A stretch of 43,558 bases of DNA from Nemertoderma westbladi (GCA_032718475.1 JAUCBJ010002298.1:1-43558); one strand, 5' to 3'. Positions 1-11,004 are shown, counted from the first letter of the stretch. Program-made: numbers and translations. The notes: generated by a model from the sequence alone, not told the origin.

Positions 1-532
1 CGGTTTAGTATAAGATTAATTATATTTTCGTATTATTTCCTTTCTTCATTTTATGTGAATGTGAAAGATTGTCTTCCTTGATGTAAAAGATTATTCGTTC
101 TTCTATTTTTTGTTATCTCTGGTGGCAGTTAATCTCGAATTCCCACCTGTTGAATATTATTGAACCCTGGATGCAGTAATAGATATTATATTTTATTGGA
201 ACATAAATTATCCGATTTGTAATCAGTTTAGCTGCTTTGATTCTATTTAATTACTTAAACATTATAAGTTTGTAGTGAGTGAGTTGCAATACTAGATTAT
301 ACTATTATAGTGTAGTTCAATAATTCTACCTCAGTGTAGTTAACCAGGTTACAGTAACAGGTTGTCTTGTTCAATAATGATTCCCTAATTATCACATTGT
401 TACTAATTATTTTGCTCTTGTTTGTTCTGTGCCGCCTGTGATGATATCAATCTATTGTTGGTTTTTTAAGGGAAAGGCTGCCAATTTAATTGGTGAAATT
501 GTCTTCTTGCTGAAAACGACTGTTCTGAATAT
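1..532. other. AT-rich DNA, no gene seen
   Basis: I see no credible coding frame, RNA gene or repeat here apart from simple AT-rich sequence. The short open frames that run into the poly-G tract at 538 encode glycine or proline runs and are artefacts. Confidence 0.6.
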
Positions 533-799
533 AGATAGGGGGGGGGGGGGGGGGGGGGGGAAACTGGACGCAATAAAAATTAATCCCTCTCCAGGGGAAA
601 TTCGACGCAAATAACAGCTGATTACTCTCAAAAATAAAACTGCAACCTGTTCTGTTGTGTTTAGTTTATTGTTTTGGTTAAAATATCGTGCCACTGTAAC
701 CTGCTCCTTTCCCTAAATTTAGAATTTAACATTGAGGCGGGATATTAATTCGCCAAGGCGGGTTTTGCGTGGAGTTCCCCCCCCCCCCCCCCCTGTCTC
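533..799 (+). mobile_element. Poly-G-ended MITE, copy 1
   Basis: This non-coding element of about 267 bp has inverted ends. The left end reads AGATAG, then 23 G (538-560), then AACTGGACGCAA-like sequence. The right end carries the complementary arrangement, with a 17-base C tract (777-793) and CTGTCTC. Two further copies lie at 37399-37652 and 40772-41035. A 7-bp direct repeat CTGAATA (525-531 and 801-807) flanks it and fits a degraded target duplication of about 9 bp. About 645-715 holds one copy of the 68-bp monomer that is tandem at 43030-43558. No transposase is present, so it would be non-autonomous. The superfamily is uncertain; a 9-bp duplication would suit a Mutator-like element. Confidence 0.72.
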
Positions 800-1257
800 C
801 CTGAATAGTATCCCCAAAAATAAACATTTTATCTGTGTAAATATTTTAGAAATTTTGTCAATAAGATATAAGTTTTAACTAATACTTGATGTAACTCTAA
901 GTTACAGATAATATTGTATTTAAATAAATTCGCCACTTTCATAAAACATAAAGTTTGATATTTCGCCTCTAGTATATATTTTTATTAGATTTTGTAATTG
1001 TATCCTCATTAACTCAATTTATCCTACTATTATGTTGGTAGTTAAGAATGCAATTAATTATTGCTTATTAATTTTCATAAGTTTATTTACTTCGCTTTAT
1101 TGTGTTATTCATTTATTTCATCGCTATTCATCACAGTTTGTAAATTAACTACACGTGTTAAGATTTGATTGGTTTACTCATTAAATATTAAACTGACCTT
1201 ATTTTTCAGTTTTTTCGCAATACACTTTTGCGCACATTTGATTTGCTGCACATTTAG
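800..1257. other. AT-rich DNA, no gene seen
   Basis: This AT-rich spacer lies between the MITE and the 39-bp minisatellite. No coding frame, RNA gene or recognisable repeat was found. Confidence 0.55.
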
Positions 1258-3088
1258 AGCCCATCGCGGCACAAAACGGCCATACAACCAATGTTGGTGG
1301 TATCGCGGCACAAAACGGCCATACAACTCAATGTGGGTGGTATCGCGGCACAAAACGGCCATACAACCAATGTTGGTGGTATCGCGGCACAAAACGGCCA
1401 TACAACCAATGTTGGTGGTATCGCGGCACAAAACGGCCATACAACCAATGTTGGTGGTATCGCGGCACAAAACGGCCATACAACCAATGTTGGTGGTATC
1501 GCGGCACAAAACGGCCATACAACCAATGTTGGTGGTATCGCGGCACAAAACGGCCATACAACCAATGTTGGTGGTATCGCGGCACAAAACGGCCATACAA
1601 CCAATGTTGGTGGTATCGCGGCACAAAACGGCCATACAACCAATGTTGGTGGTATCGCGGCACAAAACGGCCATACAACCAATGTTGGTGGTATCGCGGC
1701 ACAAAACGGCCATACAACCAATGTTGGTGGTATCGCGGCACAAAACGGCCATACAACCAATGTTGGTGGTATCGCGGCACAAAACGGCCATACAACCAAT
1801 GTTGGTGGTATCGCGGCACAAAACGGCCATACAACCAATGTTGGTGGTATCGCGGCACAAAACGGCCATAAACTCAATGTGGGTTGTATCGCGGAACAAA
1901 ACGGCCATAAACTCAATGTTGGTGGTATCGCGGCACAAAACGGCCATACAACCAATGTTGGTGGTATCGCGGCACAAAACGGCCATAAACTCAATGTGGG
2001 TTGTATCGCGGCACAAAACGGCCATACAACCAATGTTGGTGGTATCGCGGCACAAAACGGCCATACAACCAATGTTGGTGGTATCGCGGCACAAAACGGC
2101 CATACAACCAATGTTGGTGGTATCGCGGCACAAAACGGCCATACAACCAATGTTGGTGGTATCGCGTCACAAAACGGCCATACAACCAATGTTGGTGGTA
2201 TCGCGGCACAAAACAGCCATACAACCAATGTTGGTGGTATCGCGGCACAAAACGGCCATAAACTCAATGTGGGTTGTATCGCGGAACAAAACGGCCTACA
2301 AGCAATGTTGGTTGTATCGCGGAACAAAACGGCCATAAACTCAATGTTGGTGGTATCGCGGCACAAAACGGCCATACAACCAATGTTGGTGGTATCGCGG
2401 CACAAAACGGCCATACAACCAATGTTGGTGGTATCGCGGCACAAAACGGCCATACAACCAATGTTGGTGGTATCGCGGCACAAAACGGCCATACAACCAA
2501 TGTTGGTGGTATCGCGGCACAAAACGGCCATAAACTCAATGTTGGTTGTATCGCGGCACAAAACGGCCATAAACTCAATGTTGGTGGTATCGCGGCACAA
2601 AACGGCCATACAACCAATGTTGGTGGTATCGCGGCACAAAACGGCCATAAACTCAATGTGGGTGGTATCGCGGCACAAAACGGCCATACAACCAATGTTG
2701 GTAGTATCGCGGCACAAAACGGCCATAAACTCAATGTGGGTGGTATCGCGGCACAAAACGGCCATACAACCAATGTTGGTGGTATCGCGGCACAAAACGG
2801 CCATACAACCAATGTTGGTGGTATCGCGGCACAAAACGGCCATACAACCAATGTTGGTGGTATCGCGGCACAAAACGGCCATACAACCAATGTTGGTGAT
2901 ATCGCGGCACAAAACGGCCATACAACCAATGTTGGTGGTATCGCGGCACAAAACGGCCATACAACCAATGTTGGTGGTATCGCGGCACAAAACGGCCATA
3001 AACTCAATGTGGGTTGTATCGCGGCACAAAACGGCCATACAACCAATGTTGGTGGTATCGCGGCACAAAACGGCCATAAACTCAATGT
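1258..3088 (+). repeat. 39-bp minisatellite array, about 47 copies
   Basis: This is an uninterrupted head-to-tail array. Each unit begins ATCGCGGCACAAAACGGCCA and continues with either a TACAACCAATGTTGGTGGT or a TAAACTCAATGTGGGTTGT type tail. Units are nearly all 39 bp; exceptions include a 40-bp unit (1302-1341) and a 38-bp unit near 2280-2317. The first half is nearly homogeneous, while the two tail variants mix in the second half. The ACCAA-TG-TTGGT tail is a small inverted repeat. Because 39 is divisible by three and the unit lacks stops, long frames are open on both strands. The 38- and 40-bp units break the frame without consequence, so it is not a protein repeat. Confidence 0.95.
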
Positions 3089-4022
3089 TACATTAATTAT
3101 ATTTTTTCCGCGGTTTGCACTTATTTTCATATACAATACCTATCCGGCGTACATTAGAGGAACATTTTGATTCTTTAAACACCGATTTACTTAACATGAA
3201 CAATAGAAGTGACCTGGAAATAAATAGAATTAATATATAATGAGGCCATTTCTGGTTTTATTGTATTTCATTGGAAAACGGCAATGTCACTAATTCACTT
3301 TTTATCTCGGATAGATAAGAAACCAACATGTGAATAAGTTCGCGTTTAATTTCTGGAATATTTATTGTTTCTTTATATTAATAGTTATGTTTCTGTTGCC
3401 ATAAAAATATAAATAAATAGGAACAAAATAGGCCATTAATAATTTTGTTCATATTGATATGAATAACCAATGATATTAACTCAGGTAACTTAAACATTAA
3501 CTTATATTTATTCTTTCTATGTTCCTCTACTGAACGCCAAATCGTGCAAAACATCAGTGATATATTTTAGTGGCATTGATTTTAAAAGATTTTAAGTTAT
3601 ATTTTACCAAATTGTTTGTTTAAACGTAAACGCTGCAGATTGTTTTACAGTTTCCCGTCGTTTTCTGTAAGTACATTGTAATATTTTTACCTTTTTTGTT
3701 ACCCTGTGTGTATTAAATGTGTTTTCTATTTATATATTTTTAAGTGTATTAAAGTAATGTTCGCTATTAGCGAAGTAGAAAAAAATATTAATTATTTTAA
3801 TCACTACTTACTCTACGTAGAGTACAAGAAAACTGGATGAGTACCTGAGATACTATGATTTTGGCTCAGGTTTATTGTTTTGGTTAGAATTATCTGCAAC
3901 TTTATCTATAATATAGCACAGAATACAGTTTCATAATCAGCTGCACAATAACTGAATTAATTTGTAATAATAAGAGATTGTTGTGAACCCAAACTATTGC
4001 GGGTTGTTTTGGAGCGGTAAAG
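3089..4022. other. AT-rich spacer with a 68-bp monomer remnant
   Basis: There is no coding frame of note between the two satellite arrays. At 3867-3895 a stretch matches part of the 68-bp monomer (TTTATTGTTTTGGTTAGAA core) found in the MITEs and at the window end. The remainder is unassigned AT-rich DNA. Confidence 0.5.
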
Positions 4023-5533
4023 GACTGAGTAGCGCCACATTGTGTGCAGTGGTAGGCTGAATAGCGTCACATTGTGTGCAGTGGTAGGCTGAATAGCGTC
4101 ACATTGTGTGCAGTGGTAGGCTGAGTAACGCCACATTGTGTGCAGTGGTAGGCTGAGTAACGCCACATTGTGTGCAGTGGTAGGCTGAATAGCGTCACAT
4201 TGTGTGCAGTGGTAGGCTGAGTATCGCCACATTGTGTGTAGTTGTGGTAGGCTGAGTAACGCCACATTGTGTGCAGTGGTAGGCTGAGTAACGCCACATT
4301 GTGTGCAGTGGTAGGCTGAGTAACGCCACATTGTGTGCAGTGGTAGGCTGAGTATCGCCACATTGTGTGCAGTGGTAGGCTGAGTAACGTCACATTGTGT
4401 GCAGTGGCAGGTTGAGTAGCGCCACATTGTGTGCAGTGGTAGGCTGAATAACGCCACATTGTGTGCAGTAGCAGGCTGAGTAGCGCCACATTGTGTGCAG
4501 TGGTAGGCTGAGTAACGCCACATTGTGTGCAGTGGCAGGCTGAGTAACGCCACCTTGTGTGCAGTGGTAGGCTGAGTAACGCCACATTGTGTGCAGTGGT
4601 AGGCTGAGTAACGCCACATTGTGTGCAGTGGTAGGCTGAATAGCGTCACATTGTGTGCAGTGGTAGGCTGAGTATCGCCACATTGTGTGTAGTTGTGGTA
4701 GGCTGAGTAACGCCACATTGTGTGCAGTGGTAGGCTGAGTAACGCCACATTGTGTGCAGTGGTAGGCTGAGTAACGCCACATTGTGTGCAGTGGTAGGCT
4801 GAGTATCGCCACATTGTGTGCAGTGGTGGGCTGAGTAACGTCACATTGTGTGCAGTGGCAGGCTGAGTAGCGCCACATTGTGTGCAGTGGTAGGCTGAAT
4901 AACGCCACATTGTGTGCAGTAGCAGGCTGAGTAGCGCCACATTGTGTGCAGTGGTAGGCTGAGTAACGCCACATTGTGTGCAGTGGCAGGCTGAGTAACG
5001 CCACCTTGTGTGCAGTGGTAGGCTGAGTAACGCCACATTGTGTGCAGTGGTAGGCTGAATAGCGTCACATTGTGTGCAGTGGCAGGCTGAGTAGCGCCAC
5101 ATTGTGTGCAGTGGTAGGCTGAGTAACGCCACATTGTGTGCAATGGTAGGCTGAGTAGCGCCACATTGTGTGCAGTGGTAGGCTGAATAGCGTCACATTG
5201 TGTGCAGTGGTAGGCTGAGTAACGCCACATTGTGTGCAGTGGTAGGCTGAGTAACGCCACATTGTGTGCAGTGGTAGGCTGAGTAACGCCACATTGTGTG
5301 CAGTGGTAGGCTGAGTAACGCCACATTGTGAGCAGTGGTAGGCTGAGTAACGCCACATTGTGTGCAGTGGTAGGCTGAGTAACGCCACATTGTGTGCAGT
5401 GGTAGGCTGAGTAACGCCACATTGTGTGCAGTGGTTGGCTGAGTAACGCCACATTGTGTGCAGTGGTAGGCTGAGTAACGCCACATTGTGTGCAGTGGTA
5501 GGCTGAGTAACGCCACATCGTGTGCAGTGGTAG
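4023..5533 (+). repeat. 32-bp satellite array, left half, with higher-order repeats
   Basis: The unit has the core GCCACATTGTGTGCAGTGGT followed by AGGCTGAGTAAC. Periodicity is 32 bp, for example 5221 to 5253. The array holds about 47 units, with point variants (TAGC or TATC for TAAC, CACCTTG for CACATTG) and a 3-bp-longer GTAGTTGTGG variant. Diagnostic variants recur 451 bp apart: the long variant's TATC unit at 4221 and 4672, and CACCTTG at 4551 and 5002. This shows a higher-order repeat of 14 monomers. The array stops mid-unit at GTGGTAG (5533), where the LINE begins. The minus strand lacks stops, so long open frames there are artefacts. Confidence 0.95.
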
Positions 5534-6392
5534 TACTCGAATCGACACTTGCCAACATTGAAAAATCTATACAGAAAGATGATCAATACAATAAAGAAGT
5601 AGAGGATAACAAAATTCATAATGAAACTGACCAGCATGGATATGGCAAATCTCGCAATGTCGATATTTCTGAAAGATTTGTTGTAATAGACAGCCTAAGC
5701 GATGGTGATATTATAAACAATCATGCCTATCAGGTTGAAGGTGAATATGGAACTGTGGATGATTCATTGAAAACAGGAATCTGGGAAAAACGATTTAGAA
5801 AGCGTAAAAGCAGGATGGATCATACTGATGCACTCTCATACCCAAATCCAGATAACCACTCAACATGTAAATCACATTTATTGAGAAATAGATTTGATGT
5901 ATTGTCATCAACGGTCCGTGACCAATTAGATTCTGAACACACCCCTCTTATAGATAGAAGAGATGAAGGAAAACAGATAAACTCAAAGAGACAGTCACAT
6001 ATAACAAGTTGTACACGGGACCCGCTTATAAAGGTATACCCAAACCTGAAGTTGCACCTAAATCGAGTAGAGATTTGCACGAGCAAGTGGGCAGGTTACC
6101 AGATTACAAGACAAATACACTTGACCATCCAGGGGGTCCTAATCCACGAGACATCAAACGGCTGCCAGATGACCATTATGGGACGAATTATAAAAGCTCA
6201 AATGTGTTTGGACACCAAAGAATGCTGAAAGGTGCAGATACGAAAGCCACATCAACTATGTATATAACCGGAATAAAGAGAGATAACTATGAGATTGACC
6301 TGTCTGATTACCTATACGATAGAGAAACCGAACTTATGAGCGTAAGCAAAAACAGGGTGTCAAACACGAACAAACTAACAAAGGGGAAATAA
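5534..6392 (+). pseudogene. LINE ORF1 (truncated, frameshifted)
   Basis: The 3' part of the first ORF of the LINE starts inside the gene because the element is 5'-truncated. One frame runs to about 6010 and the downstream frame continues from about 6009 to the stop at 6390-6392, so one frameshift separates them. The product is hydrophilic and rich in Asp, Lys and Arg, as expected of a nucleic-acid-binding ORF1 protein. I see no CCHC knuckle in the surviving part. Near the end, STMYITGIKRDNYE resembles the C-terminal fold of ORF1 proteins in several LINE clades (inference). It overlaps the start of the ORF2 frame. Confidence 0.6.
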
Positions 6393-7438
6393 GAGTTGGT
6401 ACATACAACTGTTTTGGATTTAACAGTAGTGAACACTATATAGATGAGCTATTGCAGGAAATCGACGTTCTTGGGATACAAAAGCATTGGCTCAATGAAA
6501 TGGAATGTAAGACACTCCTCACTAAACATAATGAGAAATTCTATTATGAATATTCGGTAAGTCCCTTGATGGACAATCTGGGCAACTCAAGAAGAATAGG
6601 TGGCACTGCAATATTCATTAGAAGGAGCATATGTTCAGAGGTGTGTGCTATAGCTGTTGAAGGTTCATTCTGTGGAGCAACTGTAACCATGGCCGGAAGT
6701 GCTGAAGATTATCTCTTTATTTCCGGATATGCCCCAGATGTCAGCAAAAAGAAGGTTGAATATCAAACTTTTCTTGGCAACATAGCATCTGTGATGGAGG
6801 AAAACAGCAATTACACCCCGATTTTACTAATAGATGCGAATGCAGACCTCGGGCCACTACAGGGTAATCGGTACTGCAGATCAACTCCAACAGCTCGGGG
6901 CATCGACCTCAACAATTTTCTTTTAGCAAACGGTATGACAGCTTTGGATACATTGACACAATGTAAAGGTCCATATTTCACATTCAATCGTGTGGAGACT
7001 GGAGTGTCTTATATCGACCATATTATTGCTCCCATTGAATTGCAAAATAAACTGATCAAGGGCGAAATATATGAGATGGACGATGCTAATAACTTTGCAG
7101 ATCACACCCCAGTAACAGTACTTTTATGTATCAATTCCCAACATGCCAGAGAAACAGAAAATAGCAATCACATCATTAAATCGGAGATAGAATTTGGAAA
7201 GTGTGAAAGAACTCGAGCCCCTAATTGGAAAGGTGCATCTAAGAAACATGTGGAGTCATACTCAGTTAAATTAAACGCCCAGCTAGCCGATCTGCAACAA
7301 ACACTCAGTCCAAATGAATTGGAGTGGACTGAAGAGGAATTAAACAGTTACAGCAATAGAGTGCAGAAGATTATATTACAATCTGCTCAAGAAGAAATAC
7401 CCACCCGACCTCTGCGAAACGGAAGGGAGTCGTACTAG
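6380..7438 (+). pseudogene. LINE ORF2, apurinic-type endonuclease domain
   Basis: The frame begins just inside the ORF1 end with GEIRVGTYNCFGF, the usual N-terminal endonuclease strand, and no ATG precedes it closely. Recognisable motifs follow: GGTAIFIRR, ISGYAPD, LLIDANADL (in place of the common GDFN), SYIDHIIAP and FADHTPV. The metal-binding Gln-Glu motif reads LGIQKHWL, with Lys (codon 6482-6484) where the family has Glu, a change expected to abolish nicking. The frame ends at 7436-7438; the region that should follow continues in another frame, so a frameshift lies near 7420. Confidence 0.85.
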
Positions 7439-9474
7439 ATCTTCGAGACTGAGACACCATATTAGAAAAGTTTCAGAGCATCTGGATACAATTAAGAAAT
7501 TAAAACATAAGACTGATCACAACAAAGTAAAAACACAGAAAAATTCCGAGGCCCTAAAAGAAGCCAAAACGATTTTAATAAGACTTACAAATAGAAATAA
7601 TAAAGACTCGGTGAGAAAGGCGATTCTGAAAGCGGCTAGTTGCTACAGATACAGACCACAACATTTCTGGAAGCATTTTAACTGTAAAAGGAATGGGAAG
7701 AATCCTATACCCGCGGTAGCACGGGAAGAAATAATAAAGCGCTTCAGTAATAGTTCAAAAAACTCAAAGGGACAAACAAATATTCAGGAGAAACTTATTG
7801 GCTCGTGTAAAAAAGCTACAGCTCCAACAATATCCAAGAATGTAATAAAAATGGTGATTGGAAAGCTGGGAACGGGGAAGGCCCCGACATTATGTCTCTG
7901 ACAGCCGAGCATCTCATTTATTCGATGGGAAATGACGCCATCTGTACCGCACTTGCACAAATAATCAACTCTTGTTTCAACTTGGGAAAAGTACCTAACA
8001 GCTTTGAAGATACAATAATTACACATCTCTACAAAGGGAATAGTCGTGACCCAAAACTGGGAAAGTCATATCGCCCGATTTCAAATTTATCTATGTTTGC
8101 CAAAGTTTTCGAGGGAGTCATTCTTCACAATTTCCTAGGAACAGAATCGAAATACGTTAGTCAGTATCAACTTGGTTATAAAAAGAAAATTGGAGCTGAT
8201 TTGATTCTCTCAGCTATGATGGAGATAATAGAACGCCATAGGCAGGATTGCACACCCATTTACATTTGTCAATTGGATATTGTTTCTGCATTCGACATGG
8301 TGGATTATGAAATACTTTTTGAGAGGATTAGCTCTATTTTAAACCCACATATAACACTGGCCCTCTACAGTTATTACATGCATACAATGATATATTTGAA
8401 ATTTGATGACTCCATATCCAATATTGGTTTACCAATGTACATTGGAGTGAAGCAAGGTTCTTTGTTGTCACCGGCATTATTTAATATATATACAACAAAA
8501 ATATTCACTAGTCTTGAAAAATCAAAATTGGGGTGCAAAATTCTCAATTTATGGATTGGTTGTCTTAATTATGCTATTATCTTAATGTCAACGTGTCCCA
8601 TGGAATTAGAACAAATGGCCGATATAGTTGCAATGGAGACTAGGGAGATTAAATTGTCTCTAGAACCAGCAAAGACGCATTGGATCTGCTGCGGGGCCAC
8701 ACATAGCAGCAATATTCCAACATTTCTTGATATTTGTGGCACGCTTATACCGATGAATACAAATCTAACATTCCTGGGTGTCACTTTTAGCAGGAGAATT
8801 AAAGACGGGATACAGAGGTGTACACAGGCACTTACTGGAATTGCACGGATGTTTTGGAAGAATAACTGGACTATTGAGATGTTAGACATAGAAACACTTA
8901 GTATCTTATGGAAAGCGATTGCTCTTCCCGCTTATTTGTACCGATGTAAACATTTACTGGGATCACTCACCAATGTAGAGGCGGACAAACTCAACGCTTT
9001 TTAAAGAGGAAAGCTTAGATCGGTGCTTGGTCTTGGTAGTTATATAAACAACCCGGTGTTGCTGTCCTCGCTCAATGAGCAGGATTTGATAACAATGTGT
9101 GTAGCGAATCTTTCCACCATAATAAGAATGGCCGATTGTCCGAACTATCCAATACACTACACACACATTGGTATCTTGTTCGTTCCTCTCGAAGGTGGTC
9201 AATGGAGTTCGATATCCGGGACTCTGCAGTCCATATGAAAAAGCAACAAAACTTGGACCTCTCCCCGAATTAAAGAGTTTGGTCACATCACAATACAGCA
9301 AACGGCAGATATTGGAGAGGATTAGGCCTGGGGAGGTCAGCGTATCAGATATATACAAAGTAGAGTTTATTAAGAAAACTCTCTCACAAATGACGTTGTC
9401 CCGAAAACGCCGTATCGAAAAACTGAAAGAGTTCTTCAACGCATTACATGTTGCATCAATCTACGGGAATAGTT
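7439..9474 (+). pseudogene. LINE ORF2, reverse transcriptase and C-terminal region
   Basis: This continues ORF2 in three frames. About 7439-7890 is the linker (QHFWKHFNCKRNGKNP). A frameshift near 7885 leads into the RT at 7892-9004, with SYRPISNLS (fingers), CQLDIVSAFDMVDYE (motif A) and GVKQGSLLSPALFN (motif B). Motif C, normally YADD, reads NYAIILM at 8567-8587, which looks like an in-frame loss of the two aspartates. A TAA at 9002 interrupts the frame, which then continues to 9238. A last frameshift near 9200 leads to the C-terminus ending at 9474. Confidence 0.88.
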
Positions 9475-9998
9475 AATACACGTATGTAGTCTGGTCTGGT
9501 CTTCCTTGTCGATTTCAGAGACCGACGAGCAGCTTGTTGATGAGTCATAACTGACTACCGTAAATATTTTTATTTGGAATTTTTGAATCCACATCCTATT
9601 ACATGTAGCGGGTTATATAGGCTATATTCGATGCAATCGTGGCCATTTTAATCTTAACTTAAATTTGTTAATGCACGAAACGAGTCAGCAGCATACCTTG
9701 TACTTCACTATTGTGGATCTACGTATCCTTTATTTTAATTAAATAATTAATGTATGAAATATATTTTAATCCATAATCTAGAACTATGTGTGAATGTGTT
9801 ATTTTTAGTAATTGACTTATATTACATAACTGAAATTTCGTGACCGGGTTGTGTTTATAAATATGTAATGTTTAAACATTTCAATTCCCTGTAATGCGGT
9901 TTACGAATTTTATTATTTTATTACGAATTTATTGTTGATCAAATAAATGCCAGATAGTCTGGCGCTGCGCGCATTGCGCGATAAACTAAAAAAAAAAA
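9475..9998 (+). other. LINE 3' UTR with terminal hairpins and A tail
   Basis: This non-coding tail of the LINE ends in A11 (9988-9998). Immediately before the tail are two perfect short hairpins: GCCAGA-TAG-TCTGGC (9949-9963) and CGCGC-ATT-GCGCG (9968-9980). Stem-loops at the RNA 3' end are recognised by the reverse transcriptase in several LINE clades, so these are candidates for that role. Confidence 0.65.
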
Positions 9999-9999
9999 C

Positions 10000-10761
10000 T
10001 AGGCTGAGTAACGCCACATTGTGTGCAGTGGTAGGCTGAGTAACGCCACATTGTGTGCAGTGGTAGGCTGAGTAACGCCACATTGTGTGCAGTGGTAGGC
10101 TGAGTAACGCCACATTGTGTGCAGTGGTAGGCTGAGTAACGCCACATTGTGTGCAGTGGTAGGCTGAGTAGCGCCACATTGTGTGTAGTGGTAGGCTGAG
10201 TAACGCCACATTGTGTGCAGTGGTAGGCTGAGTAACGCCACATTGTGAGCAGTGGTAGGCTGAGTAGCGCCACATTGTGTGCAGTAGCAGGCTGAGTAGC
10301 GCCCACATTGTGTGTAGTTGTGGTAGGCTGAGTAGCGCCACATTGTGTGCAGTAGCAGGCTGAGTAGCGCCACATTGTGTGTAGTTGTGGTAGGCTGAGT
10401 AGCGCCACATTGTGTGCAGTGGTAGGCTGAGTAACGCCACATTGTGTGCAGTGGTAGGCTGAGTAACGCCACATTGTGTGCAGTGGTAGGCTGAGTAACG
10501 CCACATTGTGTGCAGTGGTAGGCTGAGTAACGCCACATTGTGTGCAGTGGTAGGCTGAGTAGCGCCATATTGTGTGCAGTGGCAGGCTGAGTAGCGCCAT
10601 ATTGTGTGCAGTGGTAGTAGCGCCACATTGTGTGCAGTGGCAGGCTGAGTAGCGCCACATTGTGTGCAGTGGCAGGCTGAGTAGCGCCACATTGTGTGCA
10701 GTAGCAGGCTGAGTAGCGCCACATTGTGTGTAGTTGTGGTAGGCTGAGTAGCGCCACATTA
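10000..10761 (+). repeat. 32-bp satellite array, right half
   Basis: These are the same units as 4023-5533, about 24 copies, starting in phase with the left half across the LINE. The right end is the more variable: GTAGTTGTGG long variants occur at 10314, 10381 and 10730, and a shortened unit lies near 10610-10620. The last copy decays into unrelated sequence after CGCCACATTATGC. Confidence 0.95.
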
Positions 10762-11004
10762 TGCAAGGGTGGGCAGTGAATATATGACACCCCCCCCCCC
10801 CCCCCCCCCCCCTCAAATGTTCACAGAAATGATCAACGGTGGAAACAATTCATAACTTTTTTACGAAAATGAGATTATTGATTGATTACGTAGCACATCC
10901 TGTCAGAGCCACAAAGCAACATAATGCGTGGTGGCTGAGATATTTCCAATTCCATAACGGCCTAAATCAGAGAATCCTATAGTATGAAACATTGAGTTGA
11001 AACA
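10762..11004. other. Spacer with a 23-base poly-C tract
   Basis: The stretch contains a C23 homopolymer (10790-10812) followed by unassigned sequence. The last nine bases (10996-11004, GTTGAAACA) are the left target duplication of the next MITE. No gene was seen. Confidence 0.6.

Larger units (their letters stand above)
5534..9999 (+). mobile_element. Decayed non-LTR retrotransposon inserted in the 32-bp satellite
   Basis: This 5'-truncated LINE carries the end of ORF1, an apurinic-type endonuclease, a reverse transcriptase, a C-terminal region, a 3' UTR with two hairpins and an 11-base A tail (9988-9998). Both edges are satellite DNA. The left flank ends GTGGTAG and the right flank starts TAGGCTGAG at 10000, which together restore the 32-bp consensus with only TAG duplicated. 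Several lesions make it inactive: frameshifts near 6010, 7420, 7885 and about 9200, a stop at 9002, and loss of catalytic residues in both enzymes. Clade is uncertain; the endonuclease-RT layout and A tail would fit a Jockey/CR1-related group. Confidence 0.9.

Noticed and set aside
452-694. Small frames crossing the poly-G tract
   Set aside because: They encode Gly or Pro runs inside a non-coding MITE.
1169-3170. Long open frames (up to about 600 codons) on both strands over the 39-bp array
   Set aside because: The 39-bp unit lacks stops and is divisible by three. 38- and 40-bp units shift the frame without constraint, and all translations are pure repeat.
3957-5637. Minus-strand frames of up to about 390 codons over the 32-bp array
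   Set aside because: The 32-bp unit is stop-free in all three minus frames, so the protein simply cycles through frames every 96 bp. There is no sign of codon constraint.
4023-10761. CRISPR-like regular 32-bp repeats
   Set aside because: The units are directly adjacent with no unique spacers, and the context is an animal genome; this is satellite DNA.
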